Positions 54,848-64,000 of a stretch of 64,000 bases of DNA are shown here, piece after piece. The first letter of the stretch is position 1; every line of letters begins with the position of its first letter. The stretch is from Nitrosospira sp. Is2 (GTDB taxonomy: Bacteria > Pseudomonadota > Gammaproteobacteria > Burkholderiales > Nitrosomonadaceae). The position numbers were made by a program, and so were the translations under genes. The DNA is taken from positions 868,001-932,000 of the forward strand of contig NZ_CP137134.1 of the NCBI RefSeq assembly GCF_033095785.1. The letters run 5' to 3'. The notes below the pieces were generated by a model that made no database searches, was not told where the DNA came from, and was given only the letters and a program-made list of their open reading frames with translations.

Positions 54848-54957
54848 CGGTTAAGGAAACAGAAGGGCTGCCAGCGGGGATGCTATCCCCGCGAAGGTAA
54901 CCGGATAATGCGGAAAGTAGGTCCTGCAGAAGCTCTGGTTCTGCGGGAAACTTTGCG
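54848..54957. ncRNA. Structured intergenic element, possible RNA
   Basis: Several stems can be drawn by eye: CGGTTA/TAACCG (54848-54853 with 54898-54903) encloses an 8-bp hairpin GCGGGGAT-gct-ATCCCCGC (54874-54892), and a 10-bp stem TCCTGCAGAA/TTCTGCGGGA (54922-54948, one wobble) is extended by AAAGT/ACTTT. It lies after icd. The strand of transcription is not clear and I recognise no RNA family, including cobalamin riboswitch or RNase P. Confidence 0.35.
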
Positions 54958-54981
54958 TCTGAACTGGTCCATCCGGAGGTG

Positions 54982-55008
54982 AAAAACCCCCTGCCGGGCA
55001 GGCCGGCA
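54982..55008 (-). terminator. Likely terminator of the cold-shock gene
   Basis: On the minus strand TGCCGG-CCTGC-CCGGCA is followed by GGGGG and five T residues, about 70 bases after the cold-shock gene stop. The G-run between stem and T-tract makes it imperfect. Confidence 0.5.
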
Positions 55009-55076
55009 AGGAGCTTTACATAATTCTGTAATTGATTACAAACTGGTCGCGGCTTCACCACGCCAGCATGAGACCA

Positions 55077-55280
55077 TTAAGCAGATTGAATATTTGATGC
55101 CTGTTTGCCCTTCGGTCCCTGCGTGACTTCAAAGGAAACTTTTTGACCTTCCTTTAGTGTCTTGAACCCGGACATATTTATTGCGGAAAAGTGAGCGAAC
55201 AGATCTTCACTGCCATCATCCGGAGTGATAAAACCGAAACCCTTGGAGTCATTGAACCATTTTACTGTACCAGTTGCCAT
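55077..55280 (-). CDS. Cold-shock protein (CspA family)
   Basis: The 67-residue protein is a single cold-shock domain with RNP1 KGFGFITP and RNP2 DLFAHFSAI. It binds single-stranded RNA or DNA and prevents secondary structure. It has a leader of about 105 nt between the predicted promoter and ATG, as in csp genes whose leaders control translation. Several csp paralogues usually exist, so the exact symbol is not assigned. Confidence 0.95.
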   Translation of the reverse strand: MATGTVKWFNDSKGFGFITPDDGSEDLFAHFSAINMSGFKTLKEGQKVSFEVTQGPKGKQASNIQSA

Positions 55281-55391
55281 TTTTGCTTCCTATAAAAAAA
55301 CGGGCCGGAAACCCGAACACTGTTTGAGTTTCAAGACCGCAAACGGCTGTAACCGGTACTGCAGAGAACTTGAAGCCAAACGCCAAGAGTT

Positions 55392-55420
55392 GTTTTACGC
55401 AAATCCGATGTTCAAGTCAA
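55392..55420 (-). promoter_or_regulatory. Promoter of the cold-shock gene
   Basis: On the minus strand TTGACT (55420-55415) and TAAAAC (55397-55392) are 17 bases apart. This would give a leader of about 105 nt. It is divergent from clpS. Confidence 0.5.
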
Positions 55421-55582
55421 GTACTCGGCGCACTTATTTTGCACAAATGCAACAGAATAATTTTCTCAAGGTACTTGAATATTTCTGCGCAATCATCAAA
55501 TATTAGAGTGCGTACACCAGTAGAGAGCGATTTGTTCCGTTTTATTTTTTCACTCGAACTGATGCCTAGTGAGACTAGAAGC

Positions 55583-55891
55583 ATGGCAAGCGAAAATCAA
55601 GGAGATGTTGTACTGGAGGCTGAAAAGAGTAAACTCAAGCCGCCACCCATGTTTAAGGTAATATTGTTGAATGATGATTACACGCCTATGGATTTCGTCG
55701 TGATCGTGTTACAAAATTTTTTTTCGATGAACCGCGAACAGGCAATGCAAATCATGCTCAAAGTCCATATGGATGGGGCGGGGATATGTGGAGTTTATCC
55801 CAATGATGTGGCTTCCACCAAGGTCGCACAAGTGGTCACATTTGCGAGGCAGCATCAACATCCGCTACAGTGCGTGATGGAGGAGACCTGA
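55583..55891 (+). CDS. clpS: ATP-dependent Clp protease adaptor ClpS
   Basis: The 102-residue protein from ATG 55583 has a polar tail and the ClpS core PPPMFKVILLNDDYTPMDFV with the conserved NDDYTPM loop that binds N-degrons. An in-frame ATG at 55562 is an alternative start. It delivers N-end-rule substrates to ClpA, encoded 1 base downstream. Confidence 0.95.
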   Translation: MASENQGDVVLEAEKSKLKPPPMFKVILLNDDYTPMDFVVIVLQNFFSMNREQAMQIMLKVHMDGAGICGVYPNDVASTKVAQVVTFARQHQHPLQCVMEET

Positions 55892-55892
55892 A

Positions 55893-58151
55893 ATGATTGC
55901 GCAAGAACTAGAAGTCAGTTTACATATGGCGTTCGTGGAATCGCGACAGAAGCGGCATGAGTTTATCACGGTCGAGCATCTGTTGCTGGCAATGCTCGAC
56001 AACCCCACCGCTGCCGAGGTGCTCCGGGCTTGTTCGGTTGACATAGAAGACCTGCGTCGGCTGCTGACGGAACATGTTACCGAGAATACCCCGACGGTGG
56101 GCGGAACCGGCGAAGTTGATACACAACCTACGTTGGGATTTCAACGCGTAATACAGCGTGCGATCCTGCATGTTCAGTCTTCGGGTAAAAAAGAAGTTAC
56201 GGGGGCGAACGTACTGGTAGCGATATTTGGGGAGAAGGATTCCCACGCAGTTTATTTTCTTCATCAGAAGGGTGTTACGAGGCTGGACGTCGTCAATTAT
56301 ATTTCGCATGGCATCAGCAAGGTGCCTCAGGGCAGCACGGCTAAATCGGAAAGCGAAGGCGACACTGAGCAGGAGCTTGGCTCAGGTGGAGCACTGGAAA
56401 GCTACGCTGTAAATCTCAATTCGCTGGCGATCGCCGGTAAGATCGATCCACTGATCGGGCGTGAAAGGGAATTGGAACGGCTGATACAAACGCTTTGCCG
56501 TCGCCGGAAGAATAATCCCCTTCTCGTTGGCGAAGCTGGGGTAGGCAAAACCGCGATAGCCGAAGGATTGGCACGTCGAATAATCGAAAACGACGTCCCG
56601 GAGATTCTCGCGCGCCATCAAGTATACGCCCTCGACATGGGAGCGCTCCTGGCGGGAACGAAATACCGGGGGGATTTCGAGCAACGCCTGAAAGCAGTGC
56701 TGAAGCAGTTGCTGGACAGCTCTAACGCCATCCTTTTCATTGATGAGATTCACACACTCATTGGTGCCGGGGCCGCGTCTGGAGGCACGCTGGATGCGTC
56801 CAATTTGCTAAAACCGATACTGAATACCGGCCAACTCAAATGCATCGGCGCAACCACGTACAGCGAATATCGCGGTATTTTCGAAAAGGACCATGCATTA
56901 TCGCGGCGTTTCCAGAAAATCGATGTACTCGAGCCCAGCGTCGATGAAACCGTCGCCATACTGCGCGGTTTGAAGGCACGCTACGAGGCTCATCACGGCG
57001 TTAAATATACGGCAATCGCGCTTACCACGGCAGCAGAGTTGTCAGCACGCTTCATAAATGACCGGCATTTGCCCGATAAAGCGATAGACGTCATAGACGA
57101 AGCCGGAGCCGCCCAGCGCGTCCTGCCGAAATCGAAGCAGCGCAAGGTAATCAGCAAACATGAAATCGAAGGCATTATCGCCAAAATCGCGCGGATTCCA
57201 GCGCAAAACGTCTCTAGCGATGACCGTAGTACACTGAAAACGCTGGATCGGGACCTGAAAGCGGTAGTGTTCGGGCAGGACAAGGCGATCAATGCTCTCA
57301 CCGCGGCAATTAAAATGGCCCGCAGCGGTTTAGGCAATCCCCAGAAACCCGTGGGATCCTTCCTTTTCTCGGGCCCCACTGGCGTCGGTAAAACTGAAGT
57401 GGCGCGGCAGCTCGCTTACGCACTAGGCATTCACCTGCACCGTTTCGACATGTCGGAATATATGGAACGGCATGCCGTTTCACGCCTGATTGGCGCACCG
57501 CCGGGATATGTCGGTTTCGATCAGGGCGGCCTGCTCACCGAGGCCATCATAAAACAGCCCTATTCGGTACTGCTGCTGGATGAAATTGAAAAAGCTCACC
57601 CTGATATTTTCAATATCCTGCTGCAGGTAATGGATCACGGCACGTTAACGGACAACAACGGCCGCAAGGCGGATTTCCGCAACGTGGTGATTATCATGAC
57701 CACTAATGCTGGTGCCGAATCGCTTTCAAAAGCCACCATAGGCTTCACAACGGCGACACAGGCAGGGGACGAGATGGCTGAAATCAAGCGGATGTTCACG
57801 CCCGAATTCAGGAACCGGCTGGACGCGATCATTTCATTCGGATCCCTGAATACGGACGTGATTCTACGAGTGGTGGATAAATTCCTGATGCAACTCGAAG
57901 CGCAGTTGCATGACAAGAAAGTGGAGGCAACGTTTACCGAGGCACTGAGGGACTATCTCGCGCGCAACGGCGCTGATCCTCTCATGGGTGCTCGTCCCAT
58001 GGCCAGACTGATTCAAGATACTATTCGCAGCGCCCTTGCGGATGAATTGCTGTTTGGCCGGCTCGCTAATGGTGGCAGGGTGACAGTGGATATAGACGCC
58101 GACGACAAGGTTAAACTCCAGTTCGAGGAGGAGGCTGCTGCAGCTTTATAG
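55893..58151 (+). CDS. clpA: ATP-dependent Clp protease ATPase subunit ClpA
   Basis: The 752-residue protein has an N-domain (1-150), a first AAA+ module with Walker A GEAGVGKTA and Walker B ILFIDEIHTLIGAG, and a second module with GPTGVGKTEVARQL and LLLDEIEKAHPDI. It unfolds proteins for ClpP. It starts just after clpS with a good ribosome site (GGAGGAG within the end of clpS). ssrA-tagged proteins are among its substrates, and ssrA is in this window. Confidence 0.97.
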   Translation: MIAQELEVSLHMAFVESRQKRHEFITVEHLLLAMLDNPTAAEVLRACSVDIEDLRRLLTEHVTENTPTVGGTGEVDTQPTLGFQRVIQRAILHVQSSGKKEVTGANVLVAIFGEKDSHAVYFLHQKGVTRLDVVNYISHGISKVPQGSTAKSESEGDTEQELGSGGALESYAVNLNSLAIAGKIDPLIGRERELERLIQTLCRRRKNNPLLVGEAGVGKTAIAEGLARRIIENDVPEILARHQVYALDMGALLAGTKYRGDFEQRLKAVLKQLLDSSNAILFIDEIHTLIGAGAASGGTLDASNLLKPILNTGQLKCIGATTYSEYRGIFEKDHALSRRFQKIDVLEPSVDETVAILRGLKARYEAHHGVKYTAIALTTAAELSARFINDRHLPDKAIDVIDEAGAAQRVLPKSKQRKVISKHEIEGIIAKIARIPAQNVSSDDRSTLKTLDRDLKAVVFGQDKAINALTAAIKMARSGLGNPQKPVGSFLFSGPTGVGKTEVARQLAYALGIHLHRFDMSEYMERHAVSRLIGAPPGYVGFDQGGLLTEAIIKQPYSVLLLDEIEKAHPDIFNILLQVMDHGTLTDNNGRKADFRNVVIIMTTNAGAESLSKATIGFTTATQAGDEMAEIKRMFTPEFRNRLDAIISFGSLNTDVILRVVDKFLMQLEAQLHDKKVEATFTEALRDYLARNGADPLMGARPMARLIQDTIRSALADELLFGRLANGGRVTVDIDADDKVKLQFEEEAAAAL

Positions 58152-58174
58152 CAGGCGGTGCAACGACGGAGAAG

Positions 58175-58213
58175 GGCAAGAAAAAAGGCGCCGCGAGCGC
58201 CTTTTTTCTTGCC
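58175..58213. terminator. Bidirectional terminator with a perfect 17-bp stem
   Basis: GGCAAGAAAAAAGGCGC and its exact reverse complement are separated by a 5-base loop (cgcga). The A and T tracts make it work for both clpA (plus) and the converging dodecin gene (minus). Confidence 0.95.
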
Positions 58214-58232
58214 AGGCTATTCCTCATCCCGG

Positions 58233-58454
58233 CTAGTTACTACTGTTTTCATACTTAAACGACAGGTTAACCCTCGCGCGATATGCAGCTACCTTACCAT
58301 CTTCAATTACCATATCGAGTTTTACAATTTCCGCAACTCTCAGGTCCCGTAAAGTGTTGGAGGCTGTTTCGACGGCGTTCTTGGCCGCATCTTCCCAGGA
58401 TGTCTTGCTGGTTCCGATTAGTTCCGTTATTCGATAAACGCTATCTCCCGCCAT
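58233..58454 (-). CDS. Dodecin, flavin-binding storage protein
   Basis: The start at 58454 follows AAGGAGAA at ideal spacing, giving 73 residues; the ten codons upstream are a spurious extension. The sequence (MAGDSVYRITELIGTSKTSW, then VIEDGKVAAYRARVNLSFKY) matches dodecin: a small three-strand sheet with one helix that forms dodecamers and stores FMN or riboflavin. It converges on the clpA terminator. Confidence 0.93.
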   Translation of the reverse strand: MAGDSVYRITELIGTSKTSWEDAAKNAVETASNTLRDLRVAEIVKLDMVIEDGKVAAYRARVNLSFKYENSSN

Positions 58455-58683
58455 GATTCTTCTCCTTGTTCTATAAACAAGCATTTCAAAATAAGCACGT
58501 CGGCAAACCCAGCTTATTCCTGATTTGCCGCCTTTCAGTTTAGGCTAGCTCCCGCAAATTGCAATCACGCCCGGGAAAGACATTAGAACCTTATGGGCCT
58601 CCCGACTCAGCGCAGTGGTAGGAGAGGATAACCCGAACCGTGGAGAGCGGGAAGACGGTTCAAATCATATGCCGCAAGTACTA

Positions 58684-61254
58684 TTAGCCCGCGGTTACTC
58701 GCTTATTGATATAGCCAAGCGCTGCTTCCACCTGATCGATAAGAATGAGACATAACTCGCCCGCTTTTAAGTTAGCGAAAGCAGCGTCGATGGCAACGAA
58801 TTCCCCCCGGATTTCCTTTACATCGCGCGCACGCTTGGCCTTCTCCAGACCCTGCCGCAGGAGGCCCAGCACTTCTCCATCCGCCCGCCCCCGCTGGCAT
58901 TTATCCTGATAAAGCACCACCTCGTCGAAAGCATCGCCAAGAATTTCCGTTTGCTGACGTATGTCCTCGTCGCGACGATCCCCCGCACCACTGATGACCA
59001 CTGAACGTCGCTTGGCCGGTATCTTATCAATGGCATTAACCAATGCCCGGATCGCGTCCACGTTGTGGCCATAGTCCGCAATCAATGTAGCACCGCGATG
59101 GCTGAAGAGATTGAAACGCCCGGGCGCGGTTTCCGTATCGCTAATGAAATTTTTCAACCCGGCGCGGATGGTTTCCCAATCCAGGCCAAGCCCCCACCCG
59201 GCGCCGACTGCGGCCATCGCGTTTTCGATCTGGAATGCGATGGCGCCATTCTGCGTAAAAGGAATGCTCGCTACCGGAATGCGATGTTCAACGCCGGCTT
59301 CCGCAGCAACTATCCAACCTCCATCGAGATAGATGACACGCTTGCGTTGCGCCCGATGTTTCGCTATGACCGCATTGTTGGGATCGCGCGCGAAGAAAGT
59401 AACCGAGCCCGGGCAATACGGAGCCATGCCGGCTGCCAGCGGGTCCGCGGCGTTGAGCACCGCGACGCCGACGCCAGGGGTAACGTTTTGCACAACAATG
59501 CGCTTCACCGCTGTCAGATCTTCCACTGTGTTGATGTTGGAGAGACCGAGGTGATCACCCCTGCCGATATTCGTCACCACTGCGACATGACAGAGGTCGA
59601 AGCCCAACCCTTCTCGTAGCAGGCCGCCCCGCGCCGTTTCGAATACGGCCGCGTCGACATCGGGATGAAGAAGAACCTTTTTCGCACTCTTGGGACCGCT
59701 GCAATCACCGCTGTCGATGCGCTTCCCTTCAATATAAACTCCGTCGGTACTCGTCATACCGACCCGCAGCCCCTGGTAGTTAAGGATACTGGCGATGAGG
59801 CGAACCGTCGTGGTCTTGCCGTTGGTCCCTGTGACGGCAACAACCGGGATGCGTGCGTCATCGCCCGGTTTGAACATATTCGAAATAATCGCTTCCCCCA
59901 CGTTGCGCCGTTGGCCAAACGAAGGCTGCAAGTGCATGCGAAGACCGGGAGCCGCATTAATCTCGATAATGACGCCATGCCCCTCCAGCGGATTCGACAC
60001 GCTATCGCAGACAACGTCAACCCCGCATACGTCGAGACCGATGACTTGCGCAGCCGTTTCAATACGAGCAGCAAGCTGGGGATGGACATCATCGGTAACA
60101 TCGATCGCCGTCCCACCGGTTGAAAGGTTGGCATTATTACGGAGGGGAACGCGCACTCCGTTCGCCGGAATGGAGTCTGCCGTTAATCCCTGGTCCGCCA
60201 GATGAGAAAGGGCAACTTCGTCGAACTGAACTTTTGTCAGTGTGTTCGCGTGTCCCTCACCTCGTCTGGGGTCGCGATTGAGCTGCTCCACTAATTCACT
60301 GATACTGTGCACGCCATCGCCGATCACCTGGGGTGGATCGCGCCGTGCAGCGGCAACCAACTTATTGCCGACCACCAGCATCCGGAAATCGCAACCCGGG
60401 ATATAACGCTCAACCAGCACTTCACCGCTGATCTCCGCTGCCAGCGCATATGCCGCTTCAACTTGCGCCTGCGTGATAAGATTCACGCCCACTCCCCGCC
60501 CCTGGTTGCCATCACGTGGCTTGACAACGACCGGGCCCCCTATCTCACACGCAGCCGCCCATGCGTCGGCCGCATCCGCGACCGGTCTGCCTGTTGCCAC
60601 GGGAATCCCTGCGGCGCTCAACAGTGATCTGGTCAGTTCCTTGTCCTGCGCGATTGATTCTGCAATAGCGCCGGTCAAGCTGGTTTCGGCGGCCTGGATG
60701 CGCCGCTGTTTGCTTCCCCAGCCAAATTGAACCATGCTGCCGTCAGTGAGGCGGCGGAAAGGAATACCGCGATCCACGGCGGCATGCACGATCGCGCTGG
60801 TACTCGGCCCGAGGCGTATTTCTTCGTTCAGTTCGCGTAATTGTTTCACTGTCCCAGCAAGATCGAAAGGAATACCTGCCGCTGACGCGCGGCAAAGAGC
60901 TTGGGAAAGTTCAATGGCAAGGCGGCCTACCGCTTCTTCGCTGTACTCTACAATAACCTGATAGGTGCCGGGTTCCAGCGTCTGGACGGTCTTGCTGAAC
61001 TCTACCGGGCAGCCTGCTAGTATCTGCAAACCGAGCGTGGTGCGCTCCAAAGCATGCGCCATGGTTATAGGGCCGTACTGACCGGTCGCCTGGAACAGAT
61101 TAAGATCCGGCAACCACTTGCGCAAACGTTTCGCGAAATCGGGGATTCCGCTGGTGAGGTACTCGGCATCGTCGCATGATACCACCGCTTCTATCGCCGT
61201 CTTGTGACTCCACAAATTGGGACCGCGCAATGCGCGGATGCGGGACACTTCCAT
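58684..61254 (-). CDS. cphA: Cyanophycin synthetase CphA
   Basis: From the ATG at 61254 (preceded by CAGGAGAACAATTG) the protein has 856 residues; 60 upstream codons are an extension into the preceding gene. An N-terminal domain (1-160), an ATP-grasp domain (about 200-470, with VVKPRDGNQGRGVGVN) and a Mur-ligase domain with TGTNGKTTT at 476-483 are in order. It joins Asp and Arg into cyanophycin, a nitrogen store, without ribosomes. It follows its paralogue cphA' by 25 bases. Confidence 0.96.
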   Translation of the reverse strand: MEVSRIRALRGPNLWSHKTAIEAVVSCDDAEYLTSGIPDFAKRLRKWLPDLNLFQATGQYGPITMAHALERTTLGLQILAGCPVEFSKTVQTLEPGTYQVIVEYSEEAVGRLAIELSQALCRASAAGIPFDLAGTVKQLRELNEEIRLGPSTSAIVHAAVDRGIPFRRLTDGSMVQFGWGSKQRRIQAAETSLTGAIAESIAQDKELTRSLLSAAGIPVATGRPVADAADAWAAACEIGGPVVVKPRDGNQGRGVGVNLITQAQVEAAYALAAEISGEVLVERYIPGCDFRMLVVGNKLVAAARRDPPQVIGDGVHSISELVEQLNRDPRRGEGHANTLTKVQFDEVALSHLADQGLTADSIPANGVRVPLRNNANLSTGGTAIDVTDDVHPQLAARIETAAQVIGLDVCGVDVVCDSVSNPLEGHGVIIEINAAPGLRMHLQPSFGQRRNVGEAIISNMFKPGDDARIPVVAVTGTNGKTTTVRLIASILNYQGLRVGMTSTDGVYIEGKRIDSGDCSGPKSAKKVLLHPDVDAAVFETARGGLLREGLGFDLCHVAVVTNIGRGDHLGLSNINTVEDLTAVKRIVVQNVTPGVGVAVLNAADPLAAGMAPYCPGSVTFFARDPNNAVIAKHRAQRKRVIYLDGGWIVAAEAGVEHRIPVASIPFTQNGAIAFQIENAMAAVGAGWGLGLDWETIRAGLKNFISDTETAPGRFNLFSHRGATLIADYGHNVDAIRALVNAIDKIPAKRRSVVISGAGDRRDEDIRQQTEILGDAFDEVVLYQDKCQRGRADGEVLGLLRQGLEKAKRARDVKEIRGEFVAIDAAFANLKAGELCLILIDQVEAALGYINKRVTAG

Positions 61255-61279
61255 CAATTGTTCTCCTGTTGTTTCCGGG

Positions 61280-63583
61280 TCAGCATGTAAGTTCCAATGC
61301 CGGATTCTGCTCGCCGGTTTTATCCGTCTCAGCAATTGCACGAGCATCTGCTCTGGCGTGATAAAAATCTTTGATTCCCTGACGTATGAGAGCAGGCGCA
61401 ATGCCAAACGCCCAGGCGGCAGCCACCCCCGCAAGTATGTTTTCCACTTCTGTACGTGCGTCTACGTCGTTGCCAAATGCAATTTCCGCCAGCGCGGCGA
61501 CCGGTGTCTCGTTCGAACCATTGGCAAGGAGAATTTCATTGTCCCGAACGATTACCGCTCGTGTTCCCCGGACGGAACCAAGACCGTTGGTGCCGTGCTC
61601 ACGGTGCGCGCTGATTACAGGACTCTCAGGGTCCGCACTGAAATAAATGACTTCACCGTTGCACAACCCGGCCATCTCGACCAGTAACAATTCTCTGGCG
61701 TTAAGTACCGCTGCGCCGGTCGGCAGCACGACATCAACCTGAGTGCGCAGCACATCAAACACCTGCCTGGGCGTTTGGATATCGTGCCTTCCATAGTGCC
61801 GCTCCAGTTCCACATTGGTTACGACGCCAATTTGGCAACCATCATAGGCCAGCCCTTCGCACAGGATGCTATCGCCTCCGTTTTCCAGAACAGCGGCTTC
61901 AACCGAACGATTCGTCAGCATGTTGTTGGCCGCTTTCCGTTTGGCATGGTCGCCACTGAAGACTTGCCGACGGTCCAGGTAAAATCCGTCACTACAAGCG
62001 AGTCCCGTATGCCTCCCGGAAAGTGCGAGCAGGTGCGCGATAATGTGCGCTACGGTAGTTTTGCCGTGACTGCCGGTAATTCCAACCACTGGAATGCGGC
62101 CATCCTCATGGTTCGGGAAGAGATGGTCGACGATTGCCTCGCCCACTGGCCGAGGTGCGCCGACAGCAGGTTTGATGTGCATCAGCAAGCTGGGGCCGGC
62201 ATTAACCTCCACGATAGCGCCACCCTGTTCAGCAAGGGGGCGTGAAATATCCCGTGCTACGAGATCAATCCCGGCAATATCGAGTCCTATCACCCGGGCT
62301 GCAAGGGAGACCGCAGCAGCAGTGCTCGGATGTACTTCGTCAGTAACGTCGAAAGCGTGGTTGCCGTTACGTTGAATCAAAACCTCCAGACCGGCTGGCG
62401 GTATCGAATCAACGGTGAAGCCCTGCCGCGCGATTTCCATTCTTGTCACGCCGTCGATGCTGATGAGGTTAAGCGGGTGATCTTCCGTCGACCCGCGCCG
62501 CGGGTCGGAATTGATCTGGTTGCGAATCAGCTCGCGGAAAGTGGCCTTCCCATCCCCCGTAACCGATACGGAGTCGCCCCTGTTTGCGGCCACCAGGCGC
62601 CCGCCGACGACCAGCAGACGGTGCTCGGTGCCAGGAACGTATCGTTCCACCAGCACACCCGTCCCCTCTTTCAGCGCCACATGATAGGCAGACTCAACCT
62701 CTTCGCGCTTGCTTAACTCGATGAAAACACCACGACCATGGTTGCCATCGCACGGCTTGATGACGACGGGAAGACCAATGTCTTGCGCGGCTTCCCAGGC
62801 ATCTTCCGCGCTGTTAGCAACGCGGCCCTCGGGAACTGGAACTCCGCAAGACCTGAGCAGTTCCTTGGTCAAGTCCTTGTCGCGGGATATGGTCTCTGCA
62901 ATTGCGGCCGTCCGGTCTGTTTCGGCAGTCCAGATACGCTGACTGCGCACGCCATAGCCGAGTTGCACAAGGTTGCCTTTGGCCAGCAGGCGGATGGAGG
63001 GAATACCACGGCTTAAGGCAGCCTCGACGATACAAGCCGTAGACGGACCCAGCCACAACGAGTCCACCATATCGCGCAGGTGCTCAACGGCATTCCTCAC
63101 GTCAAAAGGATGATCGCCTTGCCGATACCCCATCGCCGACAGCACCAATTCACGCGCCGCAAACAGGGCACTGCGGGCGATATCCTCATGCCACGCGCTC
63201 ACGGTCACCTTGTAGACGCCGCGCTGCGAGGTCTCGCGAGCCCTGCCGAAACCGCCTGGCATTCCGGCGAGATTCTGCAGTTCAAGCGTGACATGTTCAA
63301 GTATATGGCCCGGCCATGTCCCTTCCTCCAGTCGCCGGAGAAAGCCGCCCCGCTCACCGTAGCTGCAACGGTGCTCGATAAGGGAAGGGAGCCACGAAGA
63401 AAGCCGGTCGTAAAACCCGGGAATGGTATTGGAGGGGAAATCCTCCAGGTCTCCTATATCAACCACTGCCTCCAGCACTGGCCGAAGTGTCCAGATGTTG
63501 GGACCGTTCAGGTGGCGGACTTCGAGAAACTTGATATCTTTATTATCGACATGCTCGGTATTCGTATTCGCACTGGCCAGCAT
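61280..63583 (-). CDS. cphA': Second cyanophycin synthetase CphA' (shorter paralogue)
   Basis: The 767-residue protein has the same domain order as CphA: N-domain, ATP-grasp (IKPCDGNHGRGVFIEL near 275-290) and a Mur-ligase P-loop GSHGKTT at 504-510, where CphA has GTNGKTT. It is about 90 residues shorter, mainly at the C-terminal end. Such cphA'-cphA pairs are known in Bordetella, Cupriavidus and relatives; both may be needed together. No cyanophycinase is in the window. The ATG at 63583 has no strong ribosome site, so the start may lie a few codons further in. Confidence 0.93.
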   Translation of the reverse strand: MLASANTNTEHVDNKDIKFLEVRHLNGPNIWTLRPVLEAVVDIGDLEDFPSNTIPGFYDRLSSWLPSLIEHRCSYGERGGFLRRLEEGTWPGHILEHVTLELQNLAGMPGGFGRARETSQRGVYKVTVSAWHEDIARSALFAARELVLSAMGYRQGDHPFDVRNAVEHLRDMVDSLWLGPSTACIVEAALSRGIPSIRLLAKGNLVQLGYGVRSQRIWTAETDRTAAIAETISRDKDLTKELLRSCGVPVPEGRVANSAEDAWEAAQDIGLPVVIKPCDGNHGRGVFIELSKREEVESAYHVALKEGTGVLVERYVPGTEHRLLVVGGRLVAANRGDSVSVTGDGKATFRELIRNQINSDPRRGSTEDHPLNLISIDGVTRMEIARQGFTVDSIPPAGLEVLIQRNGNHAFDVTDEVHPSTAAAVSLAARVIGLDIAGIDLVARDISRPLAEQGGAIVEVNAGPSLLMHIKPAVGAPRPVGEAIVDHLFPNHEDGRIPVVGITGSHGKTTVAHIIAHLLALSGRHTGLACSDGFYLDRRQVFSGDHAKRKAANNMLTNRSVEAAVLENGGDSILCEGLAYDGCQIGVVTNVELERHYGRHDIQTPRQVFDVLRTQVDVVLPTGAAVLNARELLLVEMAGLCNGEVIYFSADPESPVISAHREHGTNGLGSVRGTRAVIVRDNEILLANGSNETPVAALAEIAFGNDVDARTEVENILAGVAAAWAFGIAPALIRQGIKDFYHARADARAIAETDKTGEQNPALELTC

Positions 63584-64000
63584 AGAGTTTTACACGGAGT
63601 GAATCAACGTTAAACTAACGCGGTGCGCTGGAAACGGTTTACAGCTGTGCACGTTTAATTTTTTAAGGGAAATAGTTCCGCAGCACGGAGTCAGCATAAC
63701 GGCGAAGAATTAAGCATTTCCCGTGCCATATTTAATATTCCTGTAAAACCAATCGCTTGTTCCATTGGTTCAACAGAACCCGCGTTGGAACATGTCGCTG
63801 TTTCTGGACAAAGGTTTGTGAAATTGATGTGAACCCATTGAAGCATAATGAATATTTCTGTCTCCTCGCAACGACAGCGGTTTGCAGGGATTTCGTTCGT
63901 CGAGCACTGGTTTGGTTAATACGCAGGCATGGTAACGGGCAAAGGCAGCGCCTGAGCCGGCAAAGGTTTATCCCCTTCTTCTTGTCCAACAGCTGATCCG
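63584..64000. other. No gene seen up to the window end
   Basis: The last 417 bases hold short frames on both strands without ribosome site or family signal. They contain the promoter region for cphA'-cphA. Confidence 0.5.

Noticed and set aside
54790..55010. Cobalamin riboswitch or RNase P RNA in the icd-cold-shock gap
   Set aside because: A GAGACCTGC motif is present, but the other conserved blocks are missing or in the wrong order, and RNase P core motifs are absent.
63732..63996. Two short frames at the right end
   Set aside because: They overlap on opposite strands, lack ribosome sites and have no family signal.

Overview
The window reads as chromosomal DNA of a beta-proteobacterium, most likely a Nitrosomonadaceae-type (Nitrosospira-like) organism. 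This rests on gene order and protein style: gyrA-serC-phosphoglycerate dehydrogenase-pheA-hisC-DAHP synthase-tyrA, grpE-dnaK-dnaJ, phoB-phoR, a paired cphA'/cphA, and a glycerate kinase that fits an autotroph's glycolate salvage. No diagnostic ammonia-oxidation gene is present, so the genus is inference.

Layout. 1-4200: a minus-strand type III-like restriction operon (res, then the start of mod, cut by the window edge) ending next to the 3' end of the tmRNA gene ssrA. 4200-9500: ssrA, a decayed partial copy of gph, a small secreted protein, intact gph, ubiG, an amidohydrolase of the adenosine/SAH deaminase family and an OmpA-like protein. 9500-18800: a plus-strand run of gyrA plus serine and aromatic amino acid genes. 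18800-25700: an accessory stretch with an orphan encapsulated-ferritin homologue, a 21-bp triple repeat, a possible small RNA, a 25-residue membrane peptide, a zinc alcohol dehydrogenase cassette, an AI-2E/PerM-type permease, tRNA-Ser(TGA) and small unknown ORFs. 25800-33000: a BI-1 family membrane protein, rlmD, a DnaQ-like exonuclease, a ydbH-ynbE-ydbL-type envelope lipid transport operon whose ydbH homologue looks frameshifted near its end, cysM and a ComEA-like DNA-binding protein. 33000-35700: an AT-rich insert with an anti-phage dCTP/dCMP deaminase (DcdV/AvcD family) and a co-directional small unknown gene. 35700-44800: ssb, a YajR-like MFS transporter, uvrA, glycerate 2-kinase, phoB-phoR behind a Pho-box-like promoter, and a Nudix hydrolase. 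44900-55300: grpE-dnaK-dnaJ behind a sigma-32-type promoter, purB, a GST, nudJ-mnmA, icd, a structured intergenic stretch and a cold-shock gene. 55500-64000: clpS-clpA, dodecin and the tandem cyanophycin synthetases cphA'-cphA.

How genes fit together. Gph and glycerate 2-kinase are the entry and exit steps of 2-phosphoglycolate salvage. SerC and the phosphoglycerate dehydrogenase make serine, and CysM makes cysteine. PheA, HisC, DAHP synthase and TyrA cover aromatic amino acid synthesis. CphA/CphA' would store nitrogen as cyanophycin, while PhoBR senses phosphate. DnaKJ-GrpE and ClpAS handle protein quality control.

The most unusual items are the deaminase defence locus with its small partner and a nearby 18-bp perfect palindrome, the orphan encapsulated ferritin lacking both shell gene and cargo tail, the C-terminal frameshift in the ydbH homologue, the decayed gph duplicate beside ssrA, and two structured intergenic regions without a known RNA family.
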